The translations under genes and the position numbers were made by a program. From the NCBI RefSeq assembly GCF_024809855.1, contig NZ_JANUEM010000002.1:1-64000 (forward strand): a DNA stretch of 64,000 nt, read 5' to 3'. Shown here piece after piece: positions 51,108-60,596 of the stretch. This DNA comes from Rheinheimera pacifica (lineage in GTDB: Bacteria > Pseudomonadota > Gammaproteobacteria > Enterobacterales > Alteromonadaceae). The stretch's first letter is position 1. Every line of letters starts with the position of its first letter. The notes beneath the pieces were generated by a model, which worked only from the letters and a program-made list of their open reading frames with translations, was not told the origin of the DNA and did not search any database.

Positions 51108-53231
51108 ATGAAAAAGCGGTTTATATTTTCGTTATTCGCCATCTCTACCAATGCAGCAGCCCAAAATACTGATAATGAAGTGGTTCAACATCAGCAAACT
51201 CAAGCCAATATTGAGCATATTGAAGTTAAGAAACACTGGCAGCCTTACCGTGGCAATGTACCACTTATTGATACACCACAAGCCATAGACCGCATCAGTG
51301 TCGATAAATTAGAAAATGAAGGCATTACACGTTTTAGCGACGCCTTAGATTTTTCCGCCGCTATTGTCAGACAAAACAACTCTGGCGGCATGTTTGACAG
51401 CTTTGCTATCCGGGGTTTTTCAGGCGATGAATCTAATCCGACGGGTTACTTAATTAATGGTTTCAACGTCCGTGGTTACAGCGGCAACAGAAGTACGGTA
51501 AATATTGAAACCATTGAAGTGATGAAAGGCCCGGGTTCTGCCTTGTATGGCCAGGGAGAACCCGGCGGCGCCATCAATGTGATCACCAAAAAGCCTTTGT
51601 TTAATGAGCAGGGGTATATTCAGGCCACTGTAGGCAACTACAACAGGAAAGTACTGGAGTTTGACTATACTGACGGCCTTAACGATGTCAGTGCTTACCG
51701 TATTACCGGTACTTATGAGGATTCTGATACATACCGGGATCATGTTTTCTTTAAAAATCTAAACATAAACCCATCTTTCATCTGGAATATTTCTGACGAC
51801 ACCAGCCTGAGCTACGAGATGGAAATTCTGGATCAGGAAAAGCCGCTGGATCGCGGTGTGTATATTTTAGATAACGATTTCGACGCAGCCGATGCTGAAG
51901 CTTTCTATGGTGATATCCGCGATCATGCGCACGAAGTAAAAGCCTTTGGCCATCAGTTAATTTTAAACCATACGCTAAACCAGAATTGGCATCTGTTAAC
52001 CGGTTTTGCCTACCGGGATTCATCAATGAAAGGGCAATCTTCGGATACCGAGCTGTCTGATGGCAGACAGTTGTTGCTAACAGATCCCAATATTCTATCA
52101 AGGCAGCGCCGGGAGCGGGATTACCAGGCGCGGGATCTGTCTTTACGTTTTGAACTAAGCGGTAACACCGAGCTTTCGGGTTTTGTAAATAATATTTTGG
52201 TCGGTTTGGATTATTACAATTATCACCTGGACACAGACTACAGAGTGTGGCGCACGGCCTGGGGATCTGGCGATACAACCTATAGCATTGATCCGAATAA
52301 CCCTGATTACACTGTGTTCCGCCCCGACGTGTTACCAACAACACTGACGGACGAAAAACAGCAAGGCCTGGGTTTTTATGCACAGAACTTGATTGAGCTG
52401 ACCGAGAAAACAAAGTTACTGCTGGGTTTTCGCGTAGATCGGTTTGAGCAGGACATTTTAAACAGAATCAATTATGTATCTCAAAACCAGGACAAAACAC
52501 AATTCACCCCACGGGCTGGCTTTGTCTATAAAATTAACGACAGTGTGAACCTGTATACCAGTTATGCTGAAGGTTTCAGACCAAACCCGGGGCTGGATTC
52601 TGACAGAAATGCCTTTAATCCTGAAGAAACCACTTCGTTTGAGATCGGGGCTAAATGGCAGAACCTTGCTGGTCGCTTCTCAGGTAGTGTGGCTATTTTT
52701 GATGCAGAAAAAACTAATATGCTAACTGCTGAGCCAAACACGGGGTTTTCGGCCACCTTAGGTGAAGTAGAAAGCCAGGGTATTGAGTTTCAGCTGACAA
52801 CCAGCCTGACCAACAGCACCAGTATTGACCTGGGTTATGCCTACGTTGACGCAAAAACCGCGAAAGACGCCACCAACCTGGATTGGGGCGTGCCTATCCC
52901 TAAAGGCTCACGGTTAATAAATATCGCCAAACACTCTGGCTATATCTCTTTGAACCACTTTACGCAAATTTTAGCGAAAGACGCTTTTGTTGGTGTAACT
53001 GTGCGCCATGTTGGTGACCGCTTAGGTGAGACAACCGACACTGGCTATATTTTACCTTCGTACACCCTGGTTAACCTGGCAGCTTCTGTCGACTTAAGCC
53101 AACAGCTCAGTGTGAAGTTTGATGTAAACAACTTATTTAACGAAGACTACATTGAGAACTCGTACCATAAGTTATGGAATATTCCCGGCTCGCCGGTGAA
53201 TTACAGTGTCAGTGTGAAATATCAGTTCTGA
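51108..53231 (+). CDS. TonB-dependent receptor heading an ABC-transporter operon
   Basis: 707 aa. Short signal peptide (MKKRFIFSLFAISTNAAA), TonB box-like IEHIEVKK, plug (DTPQAIDRISVDKLENEGITRFSDALDFSAAI, GPGSALYGQGEPGGAINVITKKP) and a 22-strand barrel ending in SVKYQF. It looks like a siderophore-type receptor, but the partners downstream (ABC-2 exporter-like permeases and a secreted deacylase-like enzyme) are not those of normal siderophore uptake. Only a poor Fur-like sequence (51045-51063) lies upstream. The ligand may be a peptide or acylated compound. The ABC ATPase starts 61 bases after the stop. Confidence 0.86.
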   Translation: MKKRFIFSLFAISTNAAAQNTDNEVVQHQQTQANIEHIEVKKHWQPYRGNVPLIDTPQAIDRISVDKLENEGITRFSDALDFSAAIVRQNNSGGMFDSFAIRGFSGDESNPTGYLINGFNVRGYSGNRSTVNIETIEVMKGPGSALYGQGEPGGAINVITKKPLFNEQGYIQATVGNYNRKVLEFDYTDGLNDVSAYRITGTYEDSDTYRDHVFFKNLNINPSFIWNISDDTSLSYEMEILDQEKPLDRGVYILDNDFDAADAEAFYGDIRDHAHEVKAFGHQLILNHTLNQNWHLLTGFAYRDSSMKGQSSDTELSDGRQLLLTDPNILSRQRRERDYQARDLSLRFELSGNTELSGFVNNILVGLDYYNYHLDTDYRVWRTAWGSGDTTYSIDPNNPDYTVFRPDVLPTTLTDEKQQGLGFYAQNLIELTEKTKLLLGFRVDRFEQDILNRINYVSQNQDKTQFTPRAGFVYKINDSVNLYTSYAEGFRPNPGLDSDRNAFNPEETTSFEIGAKWQNLAGRFSGSVAIFDAEKTNMLTAEPNTGFSATLGEVESQGIEFQLTTSLTNSTSIDLGYAYVDAKTAKDATNLDWGVPIPKGSRLINIAKHSGYISLNHFTQILAKDAFVGVTVRHVGDRLGETTDTGYILPSYTLVNLAASVDLSQQLSVKFDVNNLFNEDYIENSYHKLWNIPGSPVNYSVSVKYQF

Positions 53232-53292
53232 AGTGAAGGCTTCCCTGGCAGATATCACAACAATGCTTTATTGAATTTCGGGATGATTTAAC

Positions 53293-54012
53293 ATGCAGGA
53301 CCTGATTATAAATGCTTCAAATTTATCTGTTAACGTAAAAGAAAAACAGATATTGAAAAATGTTTCCTTCAGTGCCAGACAAGGCGAGGTACTGGCATTG
53401 CTGGGTGGGAATGGTGCCGGTAAATCCACCACCATTAAAACTTTTCTGGGTTTGATGACGCCATCATCCGGTTCAGTGTTACTGGCGGGCGTCAATGTAC
53501 ACCGCCAACCGGATATCGTGCGGCAGAAGGTCGCTTATCTGCCGGAGTCGGTCATGTTGTACGGGCATTTAACGGCCATTGAAAATATAAAATATTTTTT
53601 ATCCTTGTCTGGTAAGCAAAAGACAGATAGCGATATTGCGGCAGCTTTACAGCGTGTGGCTTTGCAGGAAGCGTCATGGCACTCCGTGCTGGCGGGGTAT
53701 TCAAAAGGCATGCGGCAAAAAACTGCGATAGCGCTGGCATTGCTGCGTGAAGCCCCTATTTTGTTTTTAGATGAACCCACATCAGGTCTGGATCCAGTAG
53801 CTATTGATGAATTCAACCGTTTAATAAAGCAGTTAGCCGCGCAGGGCTCTACGGTTTTTATGGTTACCCACGACGTGTATGGCGCCTGTCACGTCGCTGA
53901 CCGCATTGGTTTGTTGCACAGCGGAGAAATTGTTGGCATGTTCGACGCGCCCGAGCACGGCAATATCGATTCTGAGGTAGTGCACAACGCGTTCACTCAA
54001 GGAGTGCGCTAA
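53293..54012 (+). CDS. ABC transporter ATP-binding protein
   Basis: 239 aa. Walker A GGNGAGKST, signature in the degenerate form YSKGMRQKTAIALALL, Walker B ILFLDEPTSGLDP and a switch His in MVTHD. It resembles CcmA/NosF-type ATPases that serve ABC-2 permeases. Its last base overlaps the first of the permease ATG (stop TAA then ATG), so it is cotranslated with the two permeases that follow. Confidence 0.92.
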   Translation: MQDLIINASNLSVNVKEKQILKNVSFSARQGEVLALLGGNGAGKSTTIKTFLGLMTPSSGSVLLAGVNVHRQPDIVRQKVAYLPESVMLYGHLTAIENIKYFLSLSGKQKTDSDIAAALQRVALQEASWHSVLAGYSKGMRQKTAIALALLREAPILFLDEPTSGLDPVAIDEFNRLIKQLAAQGSTVFMVTHDVYGACHVADRIGLLHSGEIVGMFDAPEHGNIDSEVVHNAFTQGVR

Positions 54013-55442
54013 TGAGTGTTATATGGGCAATTGCTACAGATGAGTGGCGGTACTGGCGCCGTTCCAGTCTGGCACAAACCGTATTGCTGATTGCGATAGT
54101 GTTAGCGGCGGCTTCGGTTTGGGTGACGCACGCCTCTATTACCATAACAGCTGAGGCGCGCCAGCATATGCAAGCTGATGCAAAACAGGTGTTTGAGCAG
54201 CAACCTGACCGCCATCCGCACCGGATGATCCACTATGGTCACTACTTATTTCGTGCACCTCCCCCTTTAAGTGCGTTAGATCCCGGTATTGATGCCTATA
54301 CCGGTAATGCAATTTTTCTTGAAGGACATCAGCAAAACAGCGCAACCTTTGCAGAGCAAAAGCAGAGTAGCGGCTTAAACTGGCTTGGTAAGCTTACCCC
54401 TGCATATGTGATGCAGGTGCTAACCCCGCTGCTACTGATTGTACTTGGCTTTGGTGTGATGACCCGTGAGCGTGAGGCCGGCACTTTAGATTTTCTGAAG
54501 GTGCAGGGCGTTTCAGCGCTTACGCTGATGCTGGGCAAAGGTGTCGCGCTGGCCGGTGCCGGCCTGTTAATACTGATCCCGCTGGTGGTAGGGGCACTGA
54601 TAACCCTGCTACAGGGTGCTGCAGCGCTGCCCGTTATGGTTTTTATTTTCGCTTATCTGCTGTATCTGGCTATTTGGTGTGGGATCGTGTTGGCGATATC
54701 GACCCTGGCATCCTCTAACAGTACCAGTTTTAGCGGCTTAATGGCCGTGTGGATCCTTATGTGTCTTATCCTGCCCAGAATTGCCAGCAACACTGCCGCT
54801 GTTGTGGCGGTTTCTCAGGGTAAAATAGAAACCGACTTTGCTGTGCTACAAAGCATCCGTGAATCAGGGGATGCCCACAATCCTAACGATCCTGCCTTTA
54901 AAGCACTGAAAGACAACCTGTTAGCGCAATACAATGTTGAAACAGTTGAACAGTTGCCGGTTAATTTCAGAGGCATCGTATCGCGTTCTTCCGAAGCACA
55001 TCATACTGAAATTCTGAACAAATTTGCCGGGCAAAAAATGCAGGGCGAGCAGGCTCAGGCCGGCATCGCGCGCAAATTTGGCTGGCTGTCACCGGTTATT
55101 GCCATTCAGACTGCCTCAATGAAGCTTGCCGGCACCGATTTAGAAAACTACCAGCGCTTCTTGCGCGAAGCAGAAGCAATACGCTTTGACTTTGTGCAGT
55201 CGCTGAACACGCTTCACGCTGAAGGGCTTACCTACGCGCAAGATGCAAACAGATATAGCAGCCAGCAAGCAAAGCAAGCGGCTACTGTCAGCTCAGCTAA
55301 CTGGCAAATACTGGATGATTTTCATTTTACCCCTTTAGCGCCAGCGCAACTTGTTGCAAACAGTCTTTTGGCGTTGTTACAGCTTTGCTGTGGCATGGCT
55401 GTGGTACTGGGGCTTATCTTTTTCGCAGGTAGACGTATATGA
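54012..55442 (+). CDS. ABC-2 type permease with large external domain (DUF3526-like), first of two
   Basis: 476 aa. An N-terminal membrane segment (SLAQTVLLIAIVLAAASVWV) is followed by a periplasmic stretch, a cluster of five helices (YVMQVLTPLLLIVLGFGVM to VWILMCLILPRI) and a second periplasmic domain of about 180 residues before the final helix. MTREREAGTLDFLKVQGVSALTLMLGKG is the ABC-2 coupling signature. The type occurs in NosY-like and DUF3526 transporters that export or pull on membrane-bound substrates. Overlaps the next permease by ATGA. Confidence 0.85.
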   Translation: MSVIWAIATDEWRYWRRSSLAQTVLLIAIVLAAASVWVTHASITITAEARQHMQADAKQVFEQQPDRHPHRMIHYGHYLFRAPPPLSALDPGIDAYTGNAIFLEGHQQNSATFAEQKQSSGLNWLGKLTPAYVMQVLTPLLLIVLGFGVMTREREAGTLDFLKVQGVSALTLMLGKGVALAGAGLLILIPLVVGALITLLQGAAALPVMVFIFAYLLYLAIWCGIVLAISTLASSNSTSFSGLMAVWILMCLILPRIASNTAAVVAVSQGKIETDFAVLQSIRESGDAHNPNDPAFKALKDNLLAQYNVETVEQLPVNFRGIVSRSSEAHHTEILNKFAGQKMQGEQAQAGIARKFGWLSPVIAIQTASMKLAGTDLENYQRFLREAEAIRFDFVQSLNTLHAEGLTYAQDANRYSSQQAKQAATVSSANWQILDDFHFTPLAPAQLVANSLLALLQLCCGMAVVLGLIFFAGRRI

Positions 55443-56692
55443 GCTGGTTAGACATTTGTCGTGAAACCCGATTTGTTTTACGCAAGAAAAGTGTTGCGTT
55501 AGTGCTGTTGGTTGGCTTTTTGCTTTCGTTGTTTTCTGTATGGACAGGCAGCGTGGAAGTCGCGCAGCAACACGCAACCCTGGAGCGCATAGAACAAGCA
55601 GATAAACTGGACCAAGCTGATGTCACCAGGCGTTATGATGACTATGGTTCCATCGCTTATTACAATTTCCACTTAACGTATGAGCCGCCATCGTCACTGG
55701 CATTTGCCGCGTTAGGCGTACGTGATGTTTACCCCTGGAAACACCGTATCCGTATGCTGGCGATTGAAGGGCAAATTCATGAATCTGATACGCAAAACCC
55801 GGAGCTGGCACTGTTTGGCCGTATCGATTTTAGCTTTGTCATCGCCGTTATTGCGCCATTACTGCTGATACTGTTACTACATGATTTGCGCGCCAGCGAA
55901 CGGGCTGCTGGCCGGTTAGACTTTTTATCTATTACCGCCCGCACCGCTTATAGCTTATGGCCACTACGCGCCACCATTGTTGTGTTAACACTTTGGTTAG
56001 CGTTTATTCTGCCTTTTATCGGCGGTGCCATTTTTAATGGCGTCGGCGCTGGCTTAACGCTATCAGTGATAGCCATAGTGCTGCTTTACATTCTGCTATG
56101 GGCATTACTGTGTTATTGGGTGGCACGCTTTACCTTTCCCGCCCCGGTGCTGGCTTCTTTTTTAATGGGCTTTTGGTTGCTTACCACCTTTGTTATTCCT
56201 GCTGTCGCCAATGTTGTTATTGATAAAGCTATTCATGGCCCACAGGGCGGCGATATTCTGATGACGCAGCGTGAAGCAGTAAATGATGCCTGGGACATTC
56301 CTATCGACACCACCATGAATGCTTTTGTAGCCTCTCATCCCGAGTGGGCAGGTAAAGCGCAGGTAAATTCGCTGTTTGAATGGAAATGGTACTATGCTTT
56401 TCAGCAACTGGGAGATGAAGCCGCCAGACCTTTAGCACAAGCCTATCAGCAAACAGCGGAAGATAAATATCGCGCTGCCGGGCGGGTAGCCTGGTTATCA
56501 CCGGCGACGTTACTGCAAAGAGCACTTACCGGTTTGGCACAGACAGACGCAAAAGCGGCGTGGCGCTACGAGCAGAAAGTAAGGCAATTTCACGCTCAGC
56601 TGCGTCATTTTTACTATCCACTATTGTTCAGCAGTGATGCATACAACGCAGAAGCACTCGATGCCCGGCCTGTCTTTACTCCTCACAAGTAA
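55439..56692 (+). CDS. ABC-2 type permease with large external domain (DUF3526-like), second of two
   Basis: 417 aa, same layout as the preceding gene: N-terminal helix VALVLLVGFLLSLFSVWTG, the DUF3526-typical YYNFHLTYEPPSSLAFAALGVRDVYPWKHRIRMLA, a central helix bundle with LHDLRASERAAGRLDFLSIT, and a long C-terminal periplasmic part (WAGKAQVNSLFEWKWYYAFQQLGDEAARPLAQAYQ). The two permeases probably form a heterodimer with the ATPase encoded before them. Substrate unknown. Confidence 0.85.
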   Translation: MSWLDICRETRFVLRKKSVALVLLVGFLLSLFSVWTGSVEVAQQHATLERIEQADKLDQADVTRRYDDYGSIAYYNFHLTYEPPSSLAFAALGVRDVYPWKHRIRMLAIEGQIHESDTQNPELALFGRIDFSFVIAVIAPLLLILLLHDLRASERAAGRLDFLSITARTAYSLWPLRATIVVLTLWLAFILPFIGGAIFNGVGAGLTLSVIAIVLLYILLWALLCYWVARFTFPAPVLASFLMGFWLLTTFVIPAVANVVIDKAIHGPQGGDILMTQREAVNDAWDIPIDTTMNAFVASHPEWAGKAQVNSLFEWKWYYAFQQLGDEAARPLAQAYQQTAEDKYRAAGRVAWLSPATLLQRALTGLAQTDAKAAWRYEQKVRQFHAQLRHFYYPLLFSSDAYNAEALDARPVFTPHK

Positions 56693-56736
56693 AGGCATTG
56701 GCAGGGCTGAATGTTAAACACAACACAGGTTTATTT

Positions 56737-57783
56737 ATGTTATCCGAACAAATTTTCCGCAATCTATGCAAAGGGTTAGCCGCAGCACTGTGTGTTTTCA
56801 GTATGCATAGTGTTGCCAAAGATGCTTTTGAGTTAGTTGGTGTGTCAACCAGCGCAGGTGAGAAACAATCCTATGTCGCTCAGGAAGGCGATATAAAACT
56901 GCCCGTTACCGTAATAAATGGCTTGGCAGAAGGCCCGGTGTTACTGCTGGCTGCTGGAACGCATGGCGATGAGTTTCCTGCAATGTTTGCGCTGCAAAAG
57001 CTGGCACAGGAGCTTAATCCTCAGGAGCTAAAAGGTACTGTCGTTATTATACATCTGGCTAATCTGGATGGTTTTCATGCGCATCGACTGGCACTAAACC
57101 CTAAAGATGAGAAAAACCTGAACCGGGAGTTTCCCGGCAGTAAAACCGGGACTGCTACAGAGCAAATAGCAGAATTACTTACCCGTGAGTTTATCAGTCG
57201 TATCGACTTCTTTATTGATATGCACTCGGGCAGTTCAAACCAAAAATTGCTGGATCACGTTTATTCTCCATTTGTTGGTGATAAAAAGCTGGATGAGATG
57301 ACGTTTAAGTTTGCTAAAGCTACCGGTATGAAGCACATCATTATGTACGGTGACAGACCACGCGACCCCAACAACTCAATCTCATTTCCAAACACAGCGA
57401 TGACACGTGGCAAGCCAGCTTTGACAACAGAGATCGGTCATCTCGGACAGCGGGATAATGCCTCTATTGATTACGCCCTGACCGTTGCCAGAAATGCATT
57501 GTATTTCCTTGCAATGGTGCCGGGCAAAGCTGAGCCGAATGAAGAAGTGATCATTTATAAAACAATTGATTATGTTAACAGTGAATTTGATGGCTTCTTT
57601 ACCCCTTTAGTGACAATTGGCGATAGCGTTAAAAAAGGTACTGTTGTAGGCCAGGTGACAGATTACTTCGGTAATCCGGTACAAACGCTGCAATCAGCTT
57701 CGGTTGGTACTGTTCTGATGATTAATGAAACACCGCCCGTTAAAAGCGGTGAGTCTGCTGTAGCCATTGGTGTTGTGAAGTAG
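56737..57783 (+). CDS. Secreted aspartoacylase/succinylglutamate desuccinylase-like zinc hydrolase
   Basis: 348 aa. A signal peptide (LCKGLAAALCVFSMHSVAK) is followed by an M14-like zinc hydrolase domain: GTHGDEFPAMFAL (zinc His and Glu in HxxE), LNLNREFPG-type NLNREFPG and DMHSGSSNQKL (second zinc His). The C-terminus is a beta-rich lid (ITIGDSVKKGTVVGQVTDYFGNP). Family enzymes remove N-acyl groups from amino acids or cleave C-terminal residues; periplasmic location suggests processing of an imported or exported ligand. I start at ATG 56737, not the TTG at 56698. It lies 45 bases after the second permease and closes the operon, followed by a hairpin. Confidence 0.85.
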   Translation: MLSEQIFRNLCKGLAAALCVFSMHSVAKDAFELVGVSTSAGEKQSYVAQEGDIKLPVTVINGLAEGPVLLLAAGTHGDEFPAMFALQKLAQELNPQELKGTVVIIHLANLDGFHAHRLALNPKDEKNLNREFPGSKTGTATEQIAELLTREFISRIDFFIDMHSGSSNQKLLDHVYSPFVGDKKLDEMTFKFAKATGMKHIIMYGDRPRDPNNSISFPNTAMTRGKPALTTEIGHLGQRDNASIDYALTVARNALYFLAMVPGKAEPNEEVIIYKTIDYVNSEFDGFFTPLVTIGDSVKKGTVVGQVTDYFGNPVQTLQSASVGTVLMINETPPVKSGESAVAIGVVK

Positions 57784-57791
57784 TTCTTACA

Positions 57792-57809
57792 CCGGCAGTT
57801 CAGTGCCGG
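57792..57809. terminator. Hairpin between convergent operons
   Basis: CCGGCA-gttcag-TGCCGG, 9 bases past the hydrolase stop and 9 bases beyond the end of the convergent ABC permease gene. No T-run. Confidence 0.6.
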
Positions 57810-57817
57810 CGTTCATA

Positions 57818-58552
57818 TCAGCTGGTCATGCGGTTAAACAAGCGCCGGGCTTGTAGCGCCAGCAATACACTTTGCCCAAGCAGGATGCCCAGATGCCAGG
57901 CACTGGCAAAGCCCAGATCAGCGCCGATAACCTTCAGCCCCAACTGCGACAGGTGAAAACTGGGCCATAGCCAGGCCAGTTGTTGCAGTGCTTGCGGTAA
58001 CATAGTGACAGGTAGCCATAAGCCGGACAAAAAGGCCATTGGCAGATAAAGCAAGTTGACCACGCCGGGTGCGGCTTTGTCGCTGAGGGTTAACCCCAGA
58101 ATTAAGCCAATAAGGGCAAATGGCAACGTACCTGCTAACAGCAGACCAGCCAGTATCAGCCACTGCCCGGTGTGCAGCCGTACGTTAGCAAACAGTGCCG
58201 CTACGCTGAACAATAGCAAAATAATAACCAGGGCAAACACCAGGCTGGTAACAAGCTTAGCCAGCAAGTAGGCGCCAACCGGCATGGGCGATAACCGTTT
58301 TAATGTCAGCCAGCCGTGGGCCCGGTCACTGGCGATATTCATAGCAAAATTAAACATCGCAGGGCCCATAATGCCAAAGCAGCCATAACTGACCAGCAGG
58401 TAAGTAGCATTGCCACCAGCAGAAAACACCACGCCGAAAAACAGATAAAACATCAGCGGAAAGGCCAGTGCTGGCAGTACAAAGCCAGGTGTGCGCCAGA
58501 CACTGATGAGATCGTACCAGGCTTCTTTTTTATAAATCCGTAGTGTGCTCAT
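57818..58552 (-). CDS. ABC-2 type permease
   Basis: 244 aa with six predicted membrane helices, beginning with AWYDLISVWRTPGFVLPALAFPLMFYLFFGV. MNIASDRAHGWLTLKRLSPMPVGAYLLAKL is the ABC-2 coupling region and FLSGLWLPVTMLPQALQQLAWLWPSFHLSQL the conserved C-terminal region. It is the DrrB/YadH-like partner of the ATPase encoded directly upstream, one base apart. Together they form an exporter or bacitracin/lantibiotic-type self-protection pump. Third gene of the minus-strand operon after the secreted hydrolase. Confidence 0.9.
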   Translation of the reverse strand: MSTLRIYKKEAWYDLISVWRTPGFVLPALAFPLMFYLFFGVVFSAGGNATYLLVSYGCFGIMGPAMFNFAMNIASDRAHGWLTLKRLSPMPVGAYLLAKLVTSLVFALVIILLLFSVAALFANVRLHTGQWLILAGLLLAGTLPFALIGLILGLTLSDKAAPGVVNLLYLPMAFLSGLWLPVTMLPQALQQLAWLWPSFHLSQLGLKVIGADLGFASAWHLGILLGQSVLLALQARRLFNRMTS

Positions 58553-58553
58553 G

Positions 58554-59465
58554 CTACCGCTCCTTTGCTGTTGTGCTTTGCGTAAGTTGTAAAAACGCTT
58601 GCTCCAGTGCTACCGGCCGCACTTCAATATCTGTGACATGGCTGTCCTGCGCTAACAGGGCCCGTAAAGTTTGTTCTACCTGATTACTTTGCAGCACAAC
58701 ACTGTGCGACAGGCGGGTAAGTTGCTGTACTGCAGGCAGGGCAGTTAGCTGCACATCATCTAAGGTGCTGCAACACTGAATAAATTTATAGGCTGTCATG
58801 GCTTTAAGTTGCGCCGGGCTGCCCTGGGCAATAATCTGTCCGTTGTTCAGTACCAAAATGCGATCGGCCAGTTGCTCAGCTTCTTCCAGATAATGTGTGG
58901 TCAGCACTACTGCTACCCCTTGCTGTTTTAGCTGGCGCACCTGCTGCCATAAACTACGGCGTGCTTCAACATCCATACCTAGGGTGGGCTCGTCCAGAAA
59001 CACCAGTTGCGGTTTACCGGCCAGCGCCAGAGCAAACAGTAAACGTTGTTTCTGGCCGCCGGATAACCGGCCAAAGCGTTGATTAGCATGGTGATCTAAC
59101 CCGGCCAGGTTAATCAGCTCTGTGGCGTTATGGCCATTTTGATAGTAACTGCTGAATAAATCGCACTGCTCAGATACGGTTAAATTGGCGCTCAGGCTGC
59201 CAATTTGCATCATTACCCCCAGTTTTTGCCGCAGAGCCGTATTTCTGGCTGTGCCGGTTTGCAACTGGCCAAACAGCCTGACCTCACCGCTGTCGGCCTT
59301 TACCAGGCCTAAAATAATGGATATCAGCGTGGTTTTACCGGCGCCATTAGGACCGAGGATACACAGCACCTCGCCGTTGGCCAGTGCTATGTCGACACCG
59401 GCCAGTACCGTTTTATCGGCATAATGTTTGGTCAGGCCGGTTATCTGTAACGGCAGGGCAGACAT
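58554..59465 (-). CDS. ABC transporter ATP-binding protein (DrrA/CcmA type)
   Basis: 303 aa. Walker A GPNGAGKTT, signature LSGGQKQRLLFALAL, Walker B LVFLDEPTLGMD, H-loop VVLTTHYLEEAEQLAD, plus the C-terminal extension of about 80 residues found in DrrA-like ATPases. ATG 59465 begins MSALPLQITGLTKHYADKTVL and overlaps the hydrolase stop (TAATG), showing coupling. Energises the permease encoded next. Confidence 0.92.
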   Translation of the reverse strand: MSALPLQITGLTKHYADKTVLAGVDIALANGEVLCILGPNGAGKTTLISIILGLVKADSGEVRLFGQLQTGTARNTALRQKLGVMMQIGSLSANLTVSEQCDLFSSYYQNGHNATELINLAGLDHHANQRFGRLSGGQKQRLLFALALAGKPQLVFLDEPTLGMDVEARRSLWQQVRQLKQQGVAVVLTTHYLEEAEQLADRILVLNNGQIIAQGSPAQLKAMTAYKFIQCCSTLDDVQLTALPAVQQLTRLSHSVVLQSNQVEQTLRALLAQDSHVTDIEVRPVALEQAFLQLTQSTTAKER

Positions 59466-60403
59466 TATTGCCCCCTGTGCGGATGTTGTTGTAAAAACTG
59501 CTGAATTTGTTGGTTCAGCCACTGGGGGGCGTCGGCCATAATAAAATGCTTAGAGTCACGGGCAAATACAAAGCTGTGGTATTGCGTTGGCACATTGGCC
59601 AGTTGTTTTTCATAGTTGACCTGCACCTGCCCGGGCGTACTATATGGCGCGCCATGCTGCAGTGCCCCCAGCGTTAGCACCGGCACGCGGATATTGCTTA
59701 GCTGTGGCCGCAAATCGGCCTGCATCAGCTCGCCCATCACCCGGCCGCTGGTCATACTGTCGGAGCGGTACATATCAGCAACAATACGTTGCTGCCAGCT
59801 TGCGTCGTTGGTCATGCCTTTAGCCATTGCCATAGGGTCAAAGTTGCCACGTTGTGGAGCTTTGTCTGTGGCTTTGGCAGTTGTTGTTACTGTGTTCTGT
59901 GGATTACTTTGCGCAAACAGCGCTCCCAGCGCAGGTAAACCATCAACATTAATTGCTGCGCTAATCTGTTCTGGTGCCTTAGCGGCCAGTGCTAATGCCA
60001 GGTAGCCGCCGAGTGAGTGGCCAATTATTACCGGTTTATCCAGCTTTTGCTGATTGATATAGCGTAAAATCGCATCTTGTTGTGTCGTCAGGTAACCCTC
60101 GCCCCAGCTTTGCATTGGCAGCGGTGCTACCCCGGCAAAACCGGCCAGCGTGAAAACATGTAATTGATAATTGCCCTGCAGCGCCTCAACTGTGCTTTGC
60201 CACACTTCACCTGACGACGCTAAGCCGGGAATTAACATAATTGCCGGGCCCTGGCCTGTTACTTTAACCTCAAAACAAGCACAAGCCTGTTGCTGCGCAG
60301 CAACAGAGGCTTCTGTTTGTGCGGCGGCACCCAGGCTGCTTAAGCTGCCGGTTAAGGTTAGCGACAGAACCAAAGTGCTGATAGCGGTGTTTAATGTTTT
60401 CAT
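59465..60403 (-). CDS. Secreted alpha/beta hydrolase
   Basis: 312 aa. A signal peptide (about residues 1-29) is followed by AQQQACACFEVKVTGQGPAIMLIPGLASSGEVW, the nucleophile elbow GHSLGGYLALALA (Ser in GHSLG), DADLRPQL-type LMQADLRPQLSNIRVPVLTLGAL and a terminal His in SKHFIMADAP, the expected triad. A serine ester or amide hydrolase of the periplasm or outside; substrate unknown. ATG 60403 chosen; the frame upstream runs into the regulatory region. First gene of an operon with an ABC exporter, opposite a DesK/DesR-like system that likely controls it. Confidence 0.87.
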   Translation of the reverse strand: MKTLNTAISTLVLSLTLTGSLSSLGAAAQTEASVAAQQQACACFEVKVTGQGPAIMLIPGLASSGEVWQSTVEALQGNYQLHVFTLAGFAGVAPLPMQSWGEGYLTTQQDAILRYINQQKLDKPVIIGHSLGGYLALALAAKAPEQISAAINVDGLPALGALFAQSNPQNTVTTTAKATDKAPQRGNFDPMAMAKGMTNDASWQQRIVADMYRSDSMTSGRVMGELMQADLRPQLSNIRVPVLTLGALQHGAPYSTPGQVQVNYEKQLANVPTQYHSFVFARDSKHFIMADAPQWLNQQIQQFLQQHPHRGQ

Positions 60404-60486
60404 GCTGGAAACCCCGTAGGTGTTGTTATGTTTGTAATGTTGACGGGGCCAGTTTAGGTTGCTGTTACGGCGGGCACAGCTAATGC

Positions 60487-60538
60487 TTGTCATCAGTTGG
60501 GCATGACAAATGCCATGACGTAATATGACCTTTGTCAC
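60487..60538. promoter_or_regulatory. Cluster of GTCAT motifs in the divergent promoter region
   Basis: TTGTCAT (60487-60493) and ATGACAA (60503-60509) form a perfect 7-bp inverted repeat with a 9-base spacer. ATGAC repeats again at 60515 and 60525, and GTCAC at 60534. Five related words in 52 bases between the hydrolase-ABC operon and the histidine kinase gene look like a LuxR-type regulator array. Confidence 0.65.
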
Positions 60539-60596
60539 TGGTGCTAAACCGGGGCTATTCATTACACTGGCACAGTGCAAAGTGTGGGAGATACGG

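Noticed and set aside
51778..52413. 211-codon minus-strand frame opposite the TonB receptor at 51108
   Set aside because: The sense frame is a clearly conserved TonB receptor. The antisense product is Cys/Arg/Pro-rich with no family features.
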